The position numbers and the translations under genes were made by a program. Positions 18,548 to 28,038 of a stretch of DNA of 47,390 nt are shown here, one piece after another. The notes under the pieces were generated by a model. It saw nothing but the letters and a program-made list of their open reading frames with translations, made no database searches and had not been told where the DNA came from. Each line of letters opens with the position of its first letter. The first letter of the stretch is position 1. Source of the stretch: DASZHJ01 sp035581425 (GTDB taxonomy: Bacteria > Pseudomonadota > Alphaproteobacteria > ATCC43930 > CGMCC-115725); the NCBI GenBank assembly GCA_035581425.1, contig DATJVP010000121.1:1-47390 (forward strand), read 5' to 3'.

Positions 18548-20037
18548 TCCGCGGCTGCCTTCGTGATCCTCGATCCCTCGGCCGCAAGCGCCGCGTCGAG
18601 CGCCCGACCTTCGGGATCTTGCAGCGCTGCCTCGCGGGCACGCTTGACCCGCGCCGTCGCTTCCGGACCCGGTGCGGCGATCGCGGGCTCGATCGCCTCT
18701 GCGAAGAGCCGCTCAAAGTTTGCACGTCCCCGCCGGTGTGTATCGCCATAGCCCTTGAGAAGCCGCGCGGTCGCGACGATCTCGCGCGCGAGCCCCTCGT
18801 CGCGGGCGGCGGCACGCTCGATCGCCTCGAGCCAGCGCTCGATCGTCGCCTGCTCCATCGCATAGCGCAGGCTCCTCGGCCGAAGGCCCCGCATCCGCGC
18901 GAGGAGCCACAGGCGGGAGAAGCCCCAGATCGTCGTGGTGCGCAGCTCCATCGGCATGCGCAGCCGGTCGAGGCGGTTCTTGCGCTCGCCCCAGCGCAGC
19001 AGCGCCGCGCCAAGCCCGCGCGGCAGGATCGCCGCGATCTCCTCGATGCCGGGCTTCAGGAATTCCGTGACGTGAACGGGCTCAGCCGGCCTCGCACGAA
19101 CCTCCGCACGCACCGTTTCGATGCGTGCCCGCGCGGTCTTGAGCTGCGCCACGCGGATCACGTCCTCATAGGCCATCCAGAGCGCGAGCTGGCGCGCGAC
19201 CTCCGGCGCCAGGACCGGTGCGACCTCGGCGATGCGCGCGAGCCGGTCGAGATAGAGTCGGGCATAGGTTTCGCTCTGATACTCTGCGAGGCGGCGCACG
19301 CCCTCCGCTGCGATGGGCCGTGCGGCCGCGGGAAGGCCAGCCACGGCCTCGGTCGTGACGGTCGGCGCGCCTGACGCGTGCGGCGGTTCCGTCGCCGCCT
19401 CCGGGGGTGGGTTCTTCGCGAGTTCCACCCCCGCGGCGAAGCCCCGGAGATTCGCCTCGACCGCAATGCCGGAAACGCGGATCGCTTCTTCGAAGAGGGC
19501 ATGCGGAATCGGCAACACGCCCGACCCTGCAATCGCACCGAGCAGCACGGCGTTGAGCGGCTGTCCCCGGAAGGATTTGTCGTGGCTGGCATCGAAGAGG
19601 ATCGCCCGCTTCGCGAGCGCGCGGGCCGCCGTGAGGATGGGCTCGCTCTTGATGCGTCCGTCGCCCATTGCGGCCTTCTCGACGACGGCGTAGACGCGGT
19701 GCGTGGCCGCGATCAGCGTCGTCTTGTCCGGCGACACATAGCCGTTCTCGAGCGCGCGTCCAGCCTCGACGAGTTCGGTGACGACGACCATGTCGACGTC
19801 ACCGGGGCAGGGGTAGAGCGCCATCAGCGGCCGCTTGCCGGCGAGCGCGGCGTTGGTTTCGGGATGGATCTCAACATAGTAGGTGGTGGCGCCCGTGCGC
19901 TGTGCGACGCCGGGGATCGAGGTGCTCTGCACCGGAAGGTCGGCCGCGCTTGCTGCTGCGACGAGCCAATCCGTGAGCACGCCGCCGCCTTCGCCGCCGA
20001 GCGCGCCGATGAGGACGGAGAGAGGCCGCGTCGCCAT
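18544..20037 (-). CDS. iorB: Indolepyruvate ferredoxin oxidoreductase beta subunit, long form
   Basis: With IorA this forms the oxygen-sensitive enzyme that oxidatively decarboxylates indole-, phenyl- or hydroxyphenylpyruvate to the acyl-CoA and reduced ferredoxin. The 497-residue chain starts SVLIGALGGEGGGVLTDWL, then STSIPGVAQRTGATTYYVE, the gamma-type domain of this superfamily (about 1-200). The rest, about 300 residues, is a helical domain found only in the long bacterial IorB. I use the ATG at 20037. A GTG at 20049, overlapping the iorA stop by 4 bases, is a real alternative. It follows iorA and precedes marR with an ATGA overlap. Confidence 0.9.
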   Translation of the reverse strand: MATRPLSVLIGALGGEGGGVLTDWLVAAASAADLPVQSTSIPGVAQRTGATTYYVEIHPETNAALAGKRPLMALYPCPGDVDMVVVTELVEAGRALENGYVSPDKTTLIAATHRVYAVVEKAAMGDGRIKSEPILTAARALAKRAILFDASHDKSFRGQPLNAVLLGAIAGSGVLPIPHALFEEAIRVSGIAVEANLRGFAAGVELAKNPPPEAATEPPHASGAPTVTTEAVAGLPAAARPIAAEGVRRLAEYQSETYARLYLDRLARIAEVAPVLAPEVARQLALWMAYEDVIRVAQLKTARARIETVRAEVRARPAEPVHVTEFLKPGIEEIAAILPRGLGAALLRWGERKNRLDRLRMPMELRTTTIWGFSRLWLLARMRGLRPRSLRYAMEQATIERWLEAIERAAARDEGLAREIVATARLLKGYGDTHRRGRANFERLFAEAIEPAIAAPGPEATARVKRAREAALQDPEGRALDAALAAEGSRITKAAAE

Positions 20038-20045
20038 GATGCCGG

Positions 20046-22169
20046 TCACGCGGCGAGGCGCTGGAGCGCGCCGATCGCCGCTTCGCGCAGCCGCCAGACC
20101 AGACGATCCCAGAAGCCGGGATTGTGCACGACCTCCGCGCGATAGAACGACGGACAGAGCGCCGCCGCCTCCGCGACCTCCCCGCAGAGGCCACAGCCCA
20201 CGCAGTCGTTGTTGACGTGCGCGACGGGATCGATCTTCAGCGGATCGCTCGCGGGTTTCACGGTGAGCGAGGGGCAGCCGGACAGGCGGATGCAGGAATG
20301 GTCGCCCGTGCAGACGCTCTCGTCGACCCCGAAGCGCGTGCGCACGGTGCGCTTTCCCGCCTCGAGCTGCGCGCGGAACCATGGACGGAAGCGGCGCTGG
20401 CGCGCGAGCTGGCACTCGCCTTCGGCTATCACGACCTTGAGGCCCTTCTCCGGGCTCGTCATCGCGCGGCGTAGCGTCGCGAGCATGGTGCCGACGCTGT
20501 ATGAGCGGACGGTCTTGATCCAGGAGACCCCGAGCGCAGTCAGCGCCTTCTCGATCGAGAGCTTGTGTCGCGGACTCGCGGCGGAGGAGGGGATGAGCTG
20601 TTGTCCCGTCGCGGAGGTGTAGCCATTGTTCACGACCAGGAGCACGCCGTCATAGCCGTTGAAGAGCGCGCCCATGACGCCGCTGGTGAGCCCGTTATGC
20701 CAGAAGCCACCGTCGCCCATGATGCTCATGACGCGCTTCTCGCCGAAGGCCGGCGCCACGCCCGTCGCCGAGGCGAGGCCGAGCCCGTAGCCGAGTACGG
20801 AATTCCCGAGATTGAAGGGTGGCAGCGTCGAGAAGGTGTGGCATCCGATATCGGCCGCGATGTGGATGGGGCCGACTTCGCGCTCGAGCAGCTTGATCGC
20901 GCTGAAGATGGGACGCTCGGGGCAGCCCACGCAAAAGCCCGGGGGCCGCTTCGGGACCGGCGCGCCCATCGTCTCCTTCGCCTGGCGCTTGAGATCGGCG
21001 ACACGCGCGATCGTCCGGCCGACCCGGGCGAGTTCGACACCTTTGGGCACCGCACCCTCGACGAATTTCGCGACGCCCTCGAGCACGACATCGGCCGTGT
21101 ACTCGCCGGCCATCGGGAGCACCTTCTTGCCGATGATCGTCGTGTTGAGATCGGCCTTGCGCAGGAGCGCGTTCACGGCCTCTTCGAGATAGTCGGGATT
21201 GCCTTCCTCGACCATGAGCACTGCGCGCTTCCCCGCGCAGAAGCCCGTGACCTCCTCCGGCACCAACGGATATGTCACGTTGAGGCAGAGGATCGGAATC
21301 GAGGGATTGCCGAAACTGTCGGCGAGCCCGAGCTGTTCGAGCGCGCGCAGCAGCGTGTTGAAAATGCCGCCCTGCACGATGATCCCGACCTCGTCGTGAA
21401 CGCCCGCGAAGACCTCGTTGAGCTTCTGGCTGCGGATGAAGTCGAGCGCCGCCGGGAAGCGGTGCTGCACCTTGTGCTTTTCCTGGAGGTAGGTCGCAGG
21501 CGGCAAGCAGATACGGTTGTAGTCGAAATCGGGCTTGGTCAGGGGATTGCGGGGCGAGATCGCCGGCGCCTTGTTGCTCTTGGTCGCGAAGCGGCCGTGC
21601 ACATGGCAGGCGCGAATTCGGAACTCCATGATGACCGGCGTGTTCGAGGCCTCCGACAGCTCGAAGGCGCGCTCGATCAGCTCAACAACGCGCGCCTGGT
21701 CAGGCCGCGGATCCATGAGCCACATCGAGGATTTCATGGCGAAGGCATGGGTGCGCTCCTGGATGATCGAGGCGCCCTCGCCATAATCCTCGCCGACGAT
21801 GATGAGCGCCCCGCCCTTGACGCCCGCGGAGGCGAGGTTCGAAAGCGCATCCGAGGCGACGTTGGTGCCGACGACGGATTTCCAGACTGCGGCACCGCGG
21901 AGTGGGTAATTGATCGAGGCCGCGAGCATCGCCGCCGCCGCCGCCTCGTTGGGCGCGGGCTCGAAATGGACGCCGAGCTCGTCGAGGAGACCTTTGGCGT
22001 CGTTGAGCACGTCGATCAGGTGCGAGACCGGCGCTCCCTGATATCCCCCGACATAGCTCACACCCGCCTGCAGCAGCCCCTTGGTGATCGCGAGGATGCC
22101 TTCCCCTTCGAACACCTCGCCGTCGCCCCGGCGCAGCAGCTCGACTTCCTTGGCAAAGCTGCGTTCCAT
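20046..22169 (-). CDS. iorA: Indolepyruvate ferredoxin oxidoreductase alpha subunit
   Basis: IorA binds thiamine diphosphate and iron-sulfur clusters and carries out the decarboxylation. The product has 707 residues. The thiamine pyrophosphate fold shows GDGGFWHNGLTSG, with the following VNNGYTSATGQ. The C-terminal part has the cysteine clusters VCTGDHSCIRLSGCPS and CVGCGLCGE...ALCPSF, expected to hold two [4Fe-4S] clusters. Another cysteine pair, FCVGCPERP, lies before the TPP domain as in the family. The ATG at 22169 follows AAGGAG by 7 bases. The palindrome at 22186-22201 is directly upstream. Confidence 0.95.
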   Translation of the reverse strand: MERSFAKEVELLRRGDGEVFEGEGILAITKGLLQAGVSYVGGYQGAPVSHLIDVLNDAKGLLDELGVHFEPAPNEAAAAAMLAASINYPLRGAAVWKSVVGTNVASDALSNLASAGVKGGALIIVGEDYGEGASIIQERTHAFAMKSSMWLMDPRPDQARVVELIERAFELSEASNTPVIMEFRIRACHVHGRFATKSNKAPAISPRNPLTKPDFDYNRICLPPATYLQEKHKVQHRFPAALDFIRSQKLNEVFAGVHDEVGIIVQGGIFNTLLRALEQLGLADSFGNPSIPILCLNVTYPLVPEEVTGFCAGKRAVLMVEEGNPDYLEEAVNALLRKADLNTTIIGKKVLPMAGEYTADVVLEGVAKFVEGAVPKGVELARVGRTIARVADLKRQAKETMGAPVPKRPPGFCVGCPERPIFSAIKLLEREVGPIHIAADIGCHTFSTLPPFNLGNSVLGYGLGLASATGVAPAFGEKRVMSIMGDGGFWHNGLTSGVMGALFNGYDGVLLVVNNGYTSATGQQLIPSSAASPRHKLSIEKALTALGVSWIKTVRSYSVGTMLATLRRAMTSPEKGLKVVIAEGECQLARQRRFRPWFRAQLEAGKRTVRTRFGVDESVCTGDHSCIRLSGCPSLTVKPASDPLKIDPVAHVNNDCVGCGLCGEVAEAAALCPSFYRAEVVHNPGFWDRLVWRLREAAIGALQRLAA

Positions 22170-22185
22170 GCCGCAACTCCTTGTT

Positions 22186-22201
22186 CTATGCAGTTGCATA
22201 G
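22186..22201. promoter_or_regulatory. Perfect palindrome upstream of iorA, likely MarR operator
   Basis: CTATGCA, two bases GT, then TGCATAG form an exact 7-2-7 inverted repeat, 16 bases before the iorA start. Length, symmetry and the ATGCA half-site are typical of MarR-family operators, and a MarR gene is the third cistron of this operon. Binding would cover the start of the message. The palindrome is seen; the partner is inferred. Confidence 0.65.
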
Positions 22202-22225
22202 TTTGGCGGCTGAGCCGCCGACCGG

Positions 22226-23101
22226 TCAAGCGCCGAGCCCAATCCGCGTTCCCGCATGGCTTACGACGCGCCGCTCGAGATCGATGCTCATGAGGTCCTC
22301 ACCCACCAGCACCGGACCCGCATAGGCACGTCGCACCTCCGCGAGCACCCGGTCCTTGTCGAAGCGAGTGGGGACGAAGTGATTGAGCATCAAGCAGCGG
22401 ATACCGGCTTTGGCGGCGATCTCGCCCACATCGACCGAGGCGGTGTGGTAGCGCGCGACGTTGTCGATGCCTTCCTGGGTCCTGATGCCGGGCTCGGGCT
22501 TCATAGCCCCGTGGACGAAACATTCGTGGACGAGGAGCTCGGCGCCCTTTGCGGCCTCGACGAGCGCGGGGCAGGGTGCGGTGTCGCCGCTGAATACCGC
22601 CCGCAGGCTGCCTGTCTCGATGACGAAGCCGAACGCCTCGCGCACCGGGAAGTGATCGACCGCCACGGCGCGCACGACAAGTTCGTCGAGGCGCAAGATT
22701 TCGCCGGGCTCGATCTCCGTGACCTCGACCTCGAGCGCCGCGATCGAGGGCCGCATCTCATGTGCGATGCGCTGCTCTAGCTCCGGGCGCCAAAGCGTCA
22801 TCAGCCCTTCGACGAACCGTCGCGCGCCCTTGGGCCCAAAAACCTGCTGCGGGCGGTTGCGGCCCTGATGCCAGCTCGAAATCACGAGCTGGAAGAGATC
22901 GACGATGTGGTCGGAGTGGAGGTGCGTCAGCAGCACCGCATCGAGGCTGCGTCCGCTGCTTCCGGCGGATATGAGCCGCTGGGTCGCGCCGGAGCCCACG
23001 TCGATGAGGAGCTGCCGCTTGCCCGCGCGCACGAGGCTCGCGGGGCCAAGGCGGTCGGGATCGCATTGCGGGCATCCCGTGCCGAGGAGCGTCACTAGCA
23101 C
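22226..23101 (-). CDS. MBL-fold metallohydrolase (RNase Z-like subgroup)
   Basis: A two-zinc metallo-beta-lactamase-fold hydrolase of 291 residues. The core motif HLHSDH is at 60-65, with further metal ligands expected in AVFSGDTAPCP and in LLVHECF and LMLNHFVPT. The layout matches the RNase Z/arylsulfatase-like group, but it lacks the long exosite arm of true tRNase Z. A small-molecule ester or lactone substrate is more likely; this is inference. It ends about 25 bases before the iorA promoter region, and the amidase gene stops 12 bases upstream of its ATG, so the two are probably co-transcribed. Confidence 0.85.
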   Translation of the reverse strand: MLVTLLGTGCPQCDPDRLGPASLVRAGKRQLLIDVGSGATQRLISAGSSGRSLDAVLLTHLHSDHIVDLFQLVISSWHQGRNRPQQVFGPKGARRFVEGLMTLWRPELEQRIAHEMRPSIAALEVEVTEIEPGEILRLDELVVRAVAVDHFPVREAFGFVIETGSLRAVFSGDTAPCPALVEAAKGAELLVHECFVHGAMKPEPGIRTQEGIDNVARYHTASVDVGEIAAKAGIRCLMLNHFVPTRFDKDRVLAEVRRAYAGPVLVGEDLMSIDLERRVVSHAGTRIGLGA

Positions 23102-23113
23102 GGCGCTTCAGCC

Positions 23114-24535
23114 TCATTCCGCCGCGAGCGGCGGGCGCGGCGCGGGATGGCTCTTCTCGAAGGCCCGCATCGCGCGCAAGACCAGCCCGTCCGCATAAAG
23201 CGGTCCCACGATTTGCAATCCGATCGGCAGACCATCGCGAGTGAGGCCGCAGGGCACGCTCCCAGCCGGCTGGCGCGTGAGGTTGAAGGGATAGCTGAAG
23301 GGCGTCCAATCGATCCATTCACTTTCGCGCGCGGGATCGCTCAGGTCCTGGCCGACCGCCATCGCGGGCACGGCGACTGTCGGCGTGAGCAGCAGGTCAT
23401 AGCGGCGATGGAAGGCCAGCATCTGCCGGCTGAGGTCGGTGCGGGCGACGTCGGCGTTGACGTAGTCGACTGCCGAGAGCGTCTCGCCGCGCTCCACATG
23501 CACCTTGAGGCCGGGATCGAGGCGCTTACGCTCCTCCGGACCGAAGGGCGCCATCACCTTGGCAGCGCCCGCGTACCAGAGGGTGAACCAAGCCAAGCGC
23601 GGATCGGGAAAGAGCTTGTCGACCGTCTCGACCTCGGCGCCCAATTCCTTGAAGGTTCGGGCGGCGCGCGCCACGGCTTCCGCGACCTCCGGATGGACGT
23701 GCGTGGCGTAGCCGAGCGTCGGGCTGAAGGCGATGCGGAGGCCCTTCACCCCGTCCTCAAGTCCCACGCGGTAATCCCTGCCGTCGCGCGGCAGGGCAAG
23801 GGGATCGCGGAGGTCCTCACCAGCGAGGACGGTGAGCAACAGCGCGCAATCCTCGACCGTCCGCGCCATCGGGCCCGTGTGGGCGAGCATGCCGAAGGGG
23901 CTTGGAGGATAGGCGGGCACGCGGCCGAAGGTGGGTTTGAGGCCGGGGATGCCGCAGAAATGGCAGGGAATGCGGATCGACCCGCCGCCATCGGTGCCGA
24001 GCGCGAGCGGCCCGAGTCCCGCCGCGAGCGCCGCCGCCGCGCCGCTGCTACTGCCCCCGGGCGTGCGCGCGAGATTGAAGGGATTGCGGGTGATGCCCGT
24101 GAGCGGACTGTCGCCGAGCGCTTTCCAGCCGAATTCCGGCATCGTCGTCTTGCCGAGGATGACCGCGTTGGCCTCGCGCAGCCGCGCGACCGGCGGCGAG
24201 TCCTCGTCCCAGGCCTGGTCGCGCTTGGTCAGCGTCGAGCCGCGCAGGGTGGGCCAACCGCGGGTCAGAAAGAGATCCTTGATGGTCGCGGGGACGCCGT
24301 CGAGGAGCCCCATCGGCGCGCCCTTCTGCCAGCGCGCCTCGGAGGCGCGCGCCGCCGCTAGCGCTCCCTCGGGATCGGTCAGCACGAAGGCGTTGAGCTT
24401 TGGCTCCAGATGCTCGATCCGCCGCAGGATCGCCGCGGTCGCCTCGACCGGCGAGAGCGTCTTGCTGCGATAGTCGGCGATCAATCGGCTCGCGGAGAGA
24501 AACGACAGCTCGCGGTCGGTGGATGCGCTGCTCAT
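23114..24535 (-). CDS. Amidase of the amidase-signature family
   Basis: The enzyme hydrolyses a carboxamide through a Ser-Ser-Lys triad. Lys86 lies in PATIKDLF, the cis-Ser (S162) in GGSSSGAAAAL and the nucleophile Ser186 in TDGGGSIRIP. The 473-residue length and the motif order fit family members of the GatA-like group, but the chain lacks any sign of a gatB/gatC partner nearby. The start at 24535 was chosen because the frame remains open upstream to 24949 without family similarity. Neighbours handle carbamoyl and D-amino acid derivatives, so a small amide from that set is plausible. Confidence 0.92.
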   Translation of the reverse strand: MSSASTDRELSFLSASRLIADYRSKTLSPVEATAAILRRIEHLEPKLNAFVLTDPEGALAAARASEARWQKGAPMGLLDGVPATIKDLFLTRGWPTLRGSTLTKRDQAWDEDSPPVARLREANAVILGKTTMPEFGWKALGDSPLTGITRNPFNLARTPGGSSSGAAAALAAGLGPLALGTDGGGSIRIPCHFCGIPGLKPTFGRVPAYPPSPFGMLAHTGPMARTVEDCALLLTVLAGEDLRDPLALPRDGRDYRVGLEDGVKGLRIAFSPTLGYATHVHPEVAEAVARAARTFKELGAEVETVDKLFPDPRLAWFTLWYAGAAKVMAPFGPEERKRLDPGLKVHVERGETLSAVDYVNADVARTDLSRQMLAFHRRYDLLLTPTVAVPAMAVGQDLSDPARESEWIDWTPFSYPFNLTRQPAGSVPCGLTRDGLPIGLQIVGPLYADGLVLRAMRAFEKSHPAPRPPLAAE

Positions 24536-24680
24536 GGGAAATCGGTCCTCGAATTTACGACGAGCCATTCTCGGGCAAAGAACCGCGCGCCGCAATTGCG
24601 CGCTGACGCGATCGCGGATGTTCGACGCGCGGTATTGCAGGCGCACCGGAATGGCGTAAGGTCCCGCGGGGAAGAAGATC

Positions 24681-25913
24681 ATGAGTGTCGGCAATCTCCG
24701 AATAAACTGGCCACGCCTTAGGGGGCGGCTCGACCGTCTCGCGGAGATCGGCAAGGGCGAGAACGGCGCCTGTTGTCGTCTCGCGCTCACCGACGACGAC
24801 AAGGCCGGACGCGATCTTGTTCTCGGCTGGATGCGCGAGCTCGGACTCGAGGTGCGGATCGACGCAATCGGCAACATCGTCGCGCAGCGCGGCGGAGGCA
24901 AGGAATTGCCGCCGGTGATGAGCGGGTCGCATATCGACACCGTGCGCACCGGTGGACGCTATGACGGCAATTACGGCGTGCTCGGCGCGCTCGAGGTGGT
25001 GCAGACGCTCGACGAGGCCGGCGTGGTTACTCGGCGCCCGCTCGCCATCGGCATCTTCACCAATGAGGAGGGCGCACGCTTCCAGCCGGATATGCTGGGC
25101 TCCCTCGTCTACGCCGGCGGCCTGCCGCTTTCCGAGGCGCTCGACGCCCGCGCGATCGACGGTGCTCGGCTCGGCGACGAGCTCCAGCGCATCGGCTATG
25201 CCGGCGATACCGAGCCTGGCGCTCGGACGCCGCATGCATTCGTGGAGCTGCACATCGAGCAGGGGCCCGTCCTGGACGCGGAGGGCATCACCATCGGCGC
25301 GGTCGAGGACCTGCAGGGGATTTCCTGGCAGGAGCTGAGGATCACGGGGCAATCGAACCACGCGGGCACCACGCCGATGCGGCTCCGCCGCGATGCCGGC
25401 TACGCCGCGGCGGCCGTCGCGCAGTTCGTGCGCGAGCTCGCACGCGAGCTCGGCGGCGCACAGGTAGGCACTGTCGGTGCGATCGAGCTGCACCCGAACC
25501 TCATCAACGTAATTGCCGCGCGTGCCAAGCTCACCGTCGATCTCCGCAATACCGACGAGCCCATGTTGCAAGAGGCGGAGCGGCGCCTGGCGCGCTTTCT
25601 GGAGAGGCTCGCCGAGAGCGAGAGCGTCGCGATCGAGGCGCGCCGCCTCGCTCGTTTCGAGCCCGTCGCGTTCGACCCCGACATCGTCGAGACGATCGAG
25701 ACGACCGCTGGCGAGCTCGGCTTCCGGCATCGCCGCATGACCTCAGGCGCGGGGCATGATGCGCAAATGCTCGCCCGGGTCTGTCCCGCCGCTATGATCT
25801 TTGTCCCCAGCGTCAAGGGCATCAGCCATAATCCCGCGGAGCACACCGAAGCGAAGGATCTGGAAGCGGGGGCGAATGTGCTGTTGCATACGCTGCTGAA
25901 GCTCGCGAGCTGA
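24681..25913 (+). CDS. M20-family amidohydrolase, L-carbamoylase/allantoate amidohydrolase type
   Basis: This zinc or manganese hydrolase of the hydantoinase/carbamoylase group (HyuC, AllC) has 410 residues. Metal ligands sit in SHIDTV (H84, D86 region), D95 in YDGNYG, E129-E130 in FTNEEGARF, H191 in ELHIEQGP and near the end in GISHNPAEHT. QSNHAGTTPMRLRRDA, the substrate loop of the lid domain, is standard for carbamoylases. It would release ammonia and CO2 from an N-carbamoyl amino acid, or act on allantoate or beta-ureidopropionate. The ribosome site GGGGAAGAAG precedes the ATG. The D-carbamoylase gene follows after 22 bases. Confidence 0.9.
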   Translation: MSVGNLRINWPRLRGRLDRLAEIGKGENGACCRLALTDDDKAGRDLVLGWMRELGLEVRIDAIGNIVAQRGGGKELPPVMSGSHIDTVRTGGRYDGNYGVLGALEVVQTLDEAGVVTRRPLAIGIFTNEEGARFQPDMLGSLVYAGGLPLSEALDARAIDGARLGDELQRIGYAGDTEPGARTPHAFVELHIEQGPVLDAEGITIGAVEDLQGISWQELRITGQSNHAGTTPMRLRRDAGYAAAAVAQFVRELARELGGAQVGTVGAIELHPNLINVIAARAKLTVDLRNTDEPMLQEAERRLARFLERLAESESVAIEARRLARFEPVAFDPDIVETIETTAGELGFRHRRMTSGAGHDAQMLARVCPAAMIFVPSVKGISHNPAEHTEAKDLEAGANVLLHTLLKLAS

Positions 25914-25935
25914 CCCGCGCCAGGGAGTCTCTGAG

Positions 25936-26871
25936 ATGACCCGCATCGTCACCGTCGGCGCGGCCCAGATGGGGCCGATCAATCGAAACCACTCGCGTGC
26001 CCAAGTGGTGCGGCGGCTCCTCGATCTCATGCAGCGCGCGCATGCCATGGGTTGCGACCTCGTGGTCTTTCCCGAGCTCACGCTCACGACCTTCTTCCCG
26101 CGCTGGTATATGGCGGATCAGACGGAGATCGACTCGTTCTTCGAGCGCGAGATGCCTGGCCCGGAAACGAAGCCGCTTTTCGAGGCGGCGGCGAAGCTCG
26201 GCATCGGCTTCTATCTCGGCTTCGCGGAGCTCGCGCGAGAGGAGGGCCGCACGCGCCGGTTCAACACGGCGGTACTCGTCGATAAAACCGGAAAGATCGT
26301 CGGCAAGTATCGCAAGGTCCATCTTCCGGGTCACGCCGAGCACGAGCCTTGGCGAGCCTTCCAGCATCTGGAGAAGCGCTATTTCGAGATCGGCAATCTC
26401 GGATTTCCGGTTCACCGCGCCATGAATGGGCTCGTCGGGATGTGCATCTGCAACGATCGACGCTGGCCCGAAGTCTATCGCGTCATGGGATTGCAGGGGG
26501 TGGAGCTCGTCCTCGTGGGCTACAATACACCGATGCACAATCCGCCCGCGCCCGAGCACGACGCGCTCTCCAACTTCCACAATCATCTCGTCATGCAATC
26601 GGGCGCCTATCAGAACGGCACCTGGGTCGTGGGCGTCGCTAAATGCGGGGTCGAGGAAGGTGTCATGCAGATCGGGCAGAGCGCGATCATCGCGCCTTCC
26701 GGCGAGATCGCGGCGCAGGCGACGAGCCTCGATGATGAGCTCGTGGTCGCCCGCTGCGATCTCGACGCGACGCGCTCCTACAAGACCACGATCTTCAATT
26801 TCGAGAAGCACCGGCAGCCCGAGACCTATCGCATGATCGTCGAGCGCAAAGGCGCGGTTCCGCCGCAGTGA
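25936..26871 (+). CDS. N-carbamoyl-D-amino acid hydrolase (nitrilase superfamily)
   Basis: The enzyme converts N-carbamoyl-D-amino acids to free D-amino acids, CO2 and ammonia. The catalytic Glu-Lys-Cys triad falls at E47 (FPELTLTTFFPRW), K127 (GKYRKVHLPGH) and C172 (CICNDRRWPE), the same numbers as in the Agrobacterium D-carbamoylase. HLEKRYFEIGNLGFPV and GYNTPMHNPP are near-verbatim family segments. The 311 residues match the usual 304-312. Its neighbours are an M20 carbamoylase and a D-amino-acid-type PLP enzyme, which fits a D-amino-acid salvage pathway. No hydantoinase is visible. Confidence 0.95.
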   Translation: MTRIVTVGAAQMGPINRNHSRAQVVRRLLDLMQRAHAMGCDLVVFPELTLTTFFPRWYMADQTEIDSFFEREMPGPETKPLFEAAAKLGIGFYLGFAELAREEGRTRRFNTAVLVDKTGKIVGKYRKVHLPGHAEHEPWRAFQHLEKRYFEIGNLGFPVHRAMNGLVGMCICNDRRWPEVYRVMGLQGVELVLVGYNTPMHNPPAPEHDALSNFHNHLVMQSGAYQNGTWVVGVAKCGVEEGVMQIGQSAIIAPSGEIAAQATSLDDELVVARCDLDATRSYKTTIFNFEKHRQPETYRMIVERKGAVPPQ

Positions 26872-26884
26872 GGAGACTTCCCGC

Positions 26885-28027
26885 ATGACTGGCTTCGGCC
26901 CCAACGAAGCGCTTATCGGTATCAAGGGCTCGCGCGCGGAGCTCGACACGCCTGCCCTGCTGGTCGACCTCGATGCGATGGAGCGAAACATCGCGGCGAT
27001 GGCCGCGCATGCGCGCGCGGTTGGCGTCTCGCTCCGACCGCACGCCAAGACCCACAAATCCTTGCGGATCGCGCGCCTTCAGGTCGAGGCGGGCGCGCTC
27101 GGCAACTGCTGCGCCACCATGGGCGAGGCCGAGGTGATGGTGAAAGGCGGTATTCCCGGCGTCCACATCACCTCGCCGCAGGTGACGCGCACGAAGATCG
27201 CTCGGCTCCTGGCGCTCAACGCCGAGGACCATCGCGGCCTCTCGGTTGTCGTCGATGATCCCGGGAATCTCGCTGCGATCGATCGAGCCGCGCGCGAGGG
27301 CGGGAAGCAGCTCGACGTGATCGTGGATTTCTATGCCAATCACGGCCGCACCGGCGCGGCCTCCGAAGCCGACGCGATCGCTCTCGCCAAGTCCGTCGCG
27401 GCCTCGCCGGCGCTGCGCATGCGGGGGATCCAAGCCTATGGCGGGAACCTCCAGCACATCGCCTCGCGCGAGGAGCGGCGCGGCAAGACCCTGGAAATGT
27501 TGAAGCGCGTGCGCGCGATCGTGGAGATGCTGCGCGCCGAAGGCATTCCGGTTCCCGTCGTCACCGGCGCCGGCACCGGCACCTTCGATCTCGATCCCGA
27601 GGCGCGCGTCTTCACGGAGCTGCAGGTCGGTTCCTATCTCTTCATGGACGTCGATTACCAGCGCGCACTGAAGGACGGGCGTAACACGCCGCCCTTCGAG
27701 ACCGCGCTCTTCGTTCAGGTGGCCGTGGTCAGCAACAATGCCCAGGGCTATGTCACCTGCGACGGCGGCCTCAAATGCTTCGCGACCGAGAACTTCAAGC
27801 CGGAGATCGCGAGCGGCGCGCCCGATGGCTCTACCTACACCTGGTTCGGCGACGAACACGGCAGGTTGATCCTGCCGGAGGGCGCCGCGAAGCCTGCACT
27901 CGGTACGCGCGTCGAATGCGTGACACCGCATTGCGATCCGACGGTCAATCTGCACGATTTCTATCACTGCGTCCGCGGCGACACCCTCGTCGAGATCTGG
28001 CCGGTGGACGCTCGCGGCAAGCGCTGA
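26885..28027 (+). CDS. DSD1-family PLP enzyme (D-threonine aldolase / D-serine dehydratase-like)
   Basis: A fold-type III PLP enzyme of 380 residues. The PLP lysine is expected at K55 in SLRPHAKTHKS. A metal site near the end reads HCDPTVNLH, the His-Cys pair used by D-threonine aldolase and by eukaryote-like D-serine dehydratase. Both metal-dependent activities occur in this family, along with D-threo-3-hydroxyaspartate dehydratase. The reaction therefore cannot be fixed from sequence, but a beta-hydroxy-D-amino acid substrate is well supported. It lies 13 bases after the D-carbamoylase stop, with a GAGGAG ribosome site, so the two are probably co-expressed. Confidence 0.9.
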   Translation: MTGFGPNEALIGIKGSRAELDTPALLVDLDAMERNIAAMAAHARAVGVSLRPHAKTHKSLRIARLQVEAGALGNCCATMGEAEVMVKGGIPGVHITSPQVTRTKIARLLALNAEDHRGLSVVVDDPGNLAAIDRAAREGGKQLDVIVDFYANHGRTGAASEADAIALAKSVAASPALRMRGIQAYGGNLQHIASREERRGKTLEMLKRVRAIVEMLRAEGIPVPVVTGAGTGTFDLDPEARVFTELQVGSYLFMDVDYQRALKDGRNTPPFETALFVQVAVVSNNAQGYVTCDGGLKCFATENFKPEIASGAPDGSTYTWFGDEHGRLILPEGAAKPALGTRVECVTPHCDPTVNLHDFYHCVRGDTLVEIWPVDARGKR

Positions 28028-28038
28028 GGCCGGAGATC

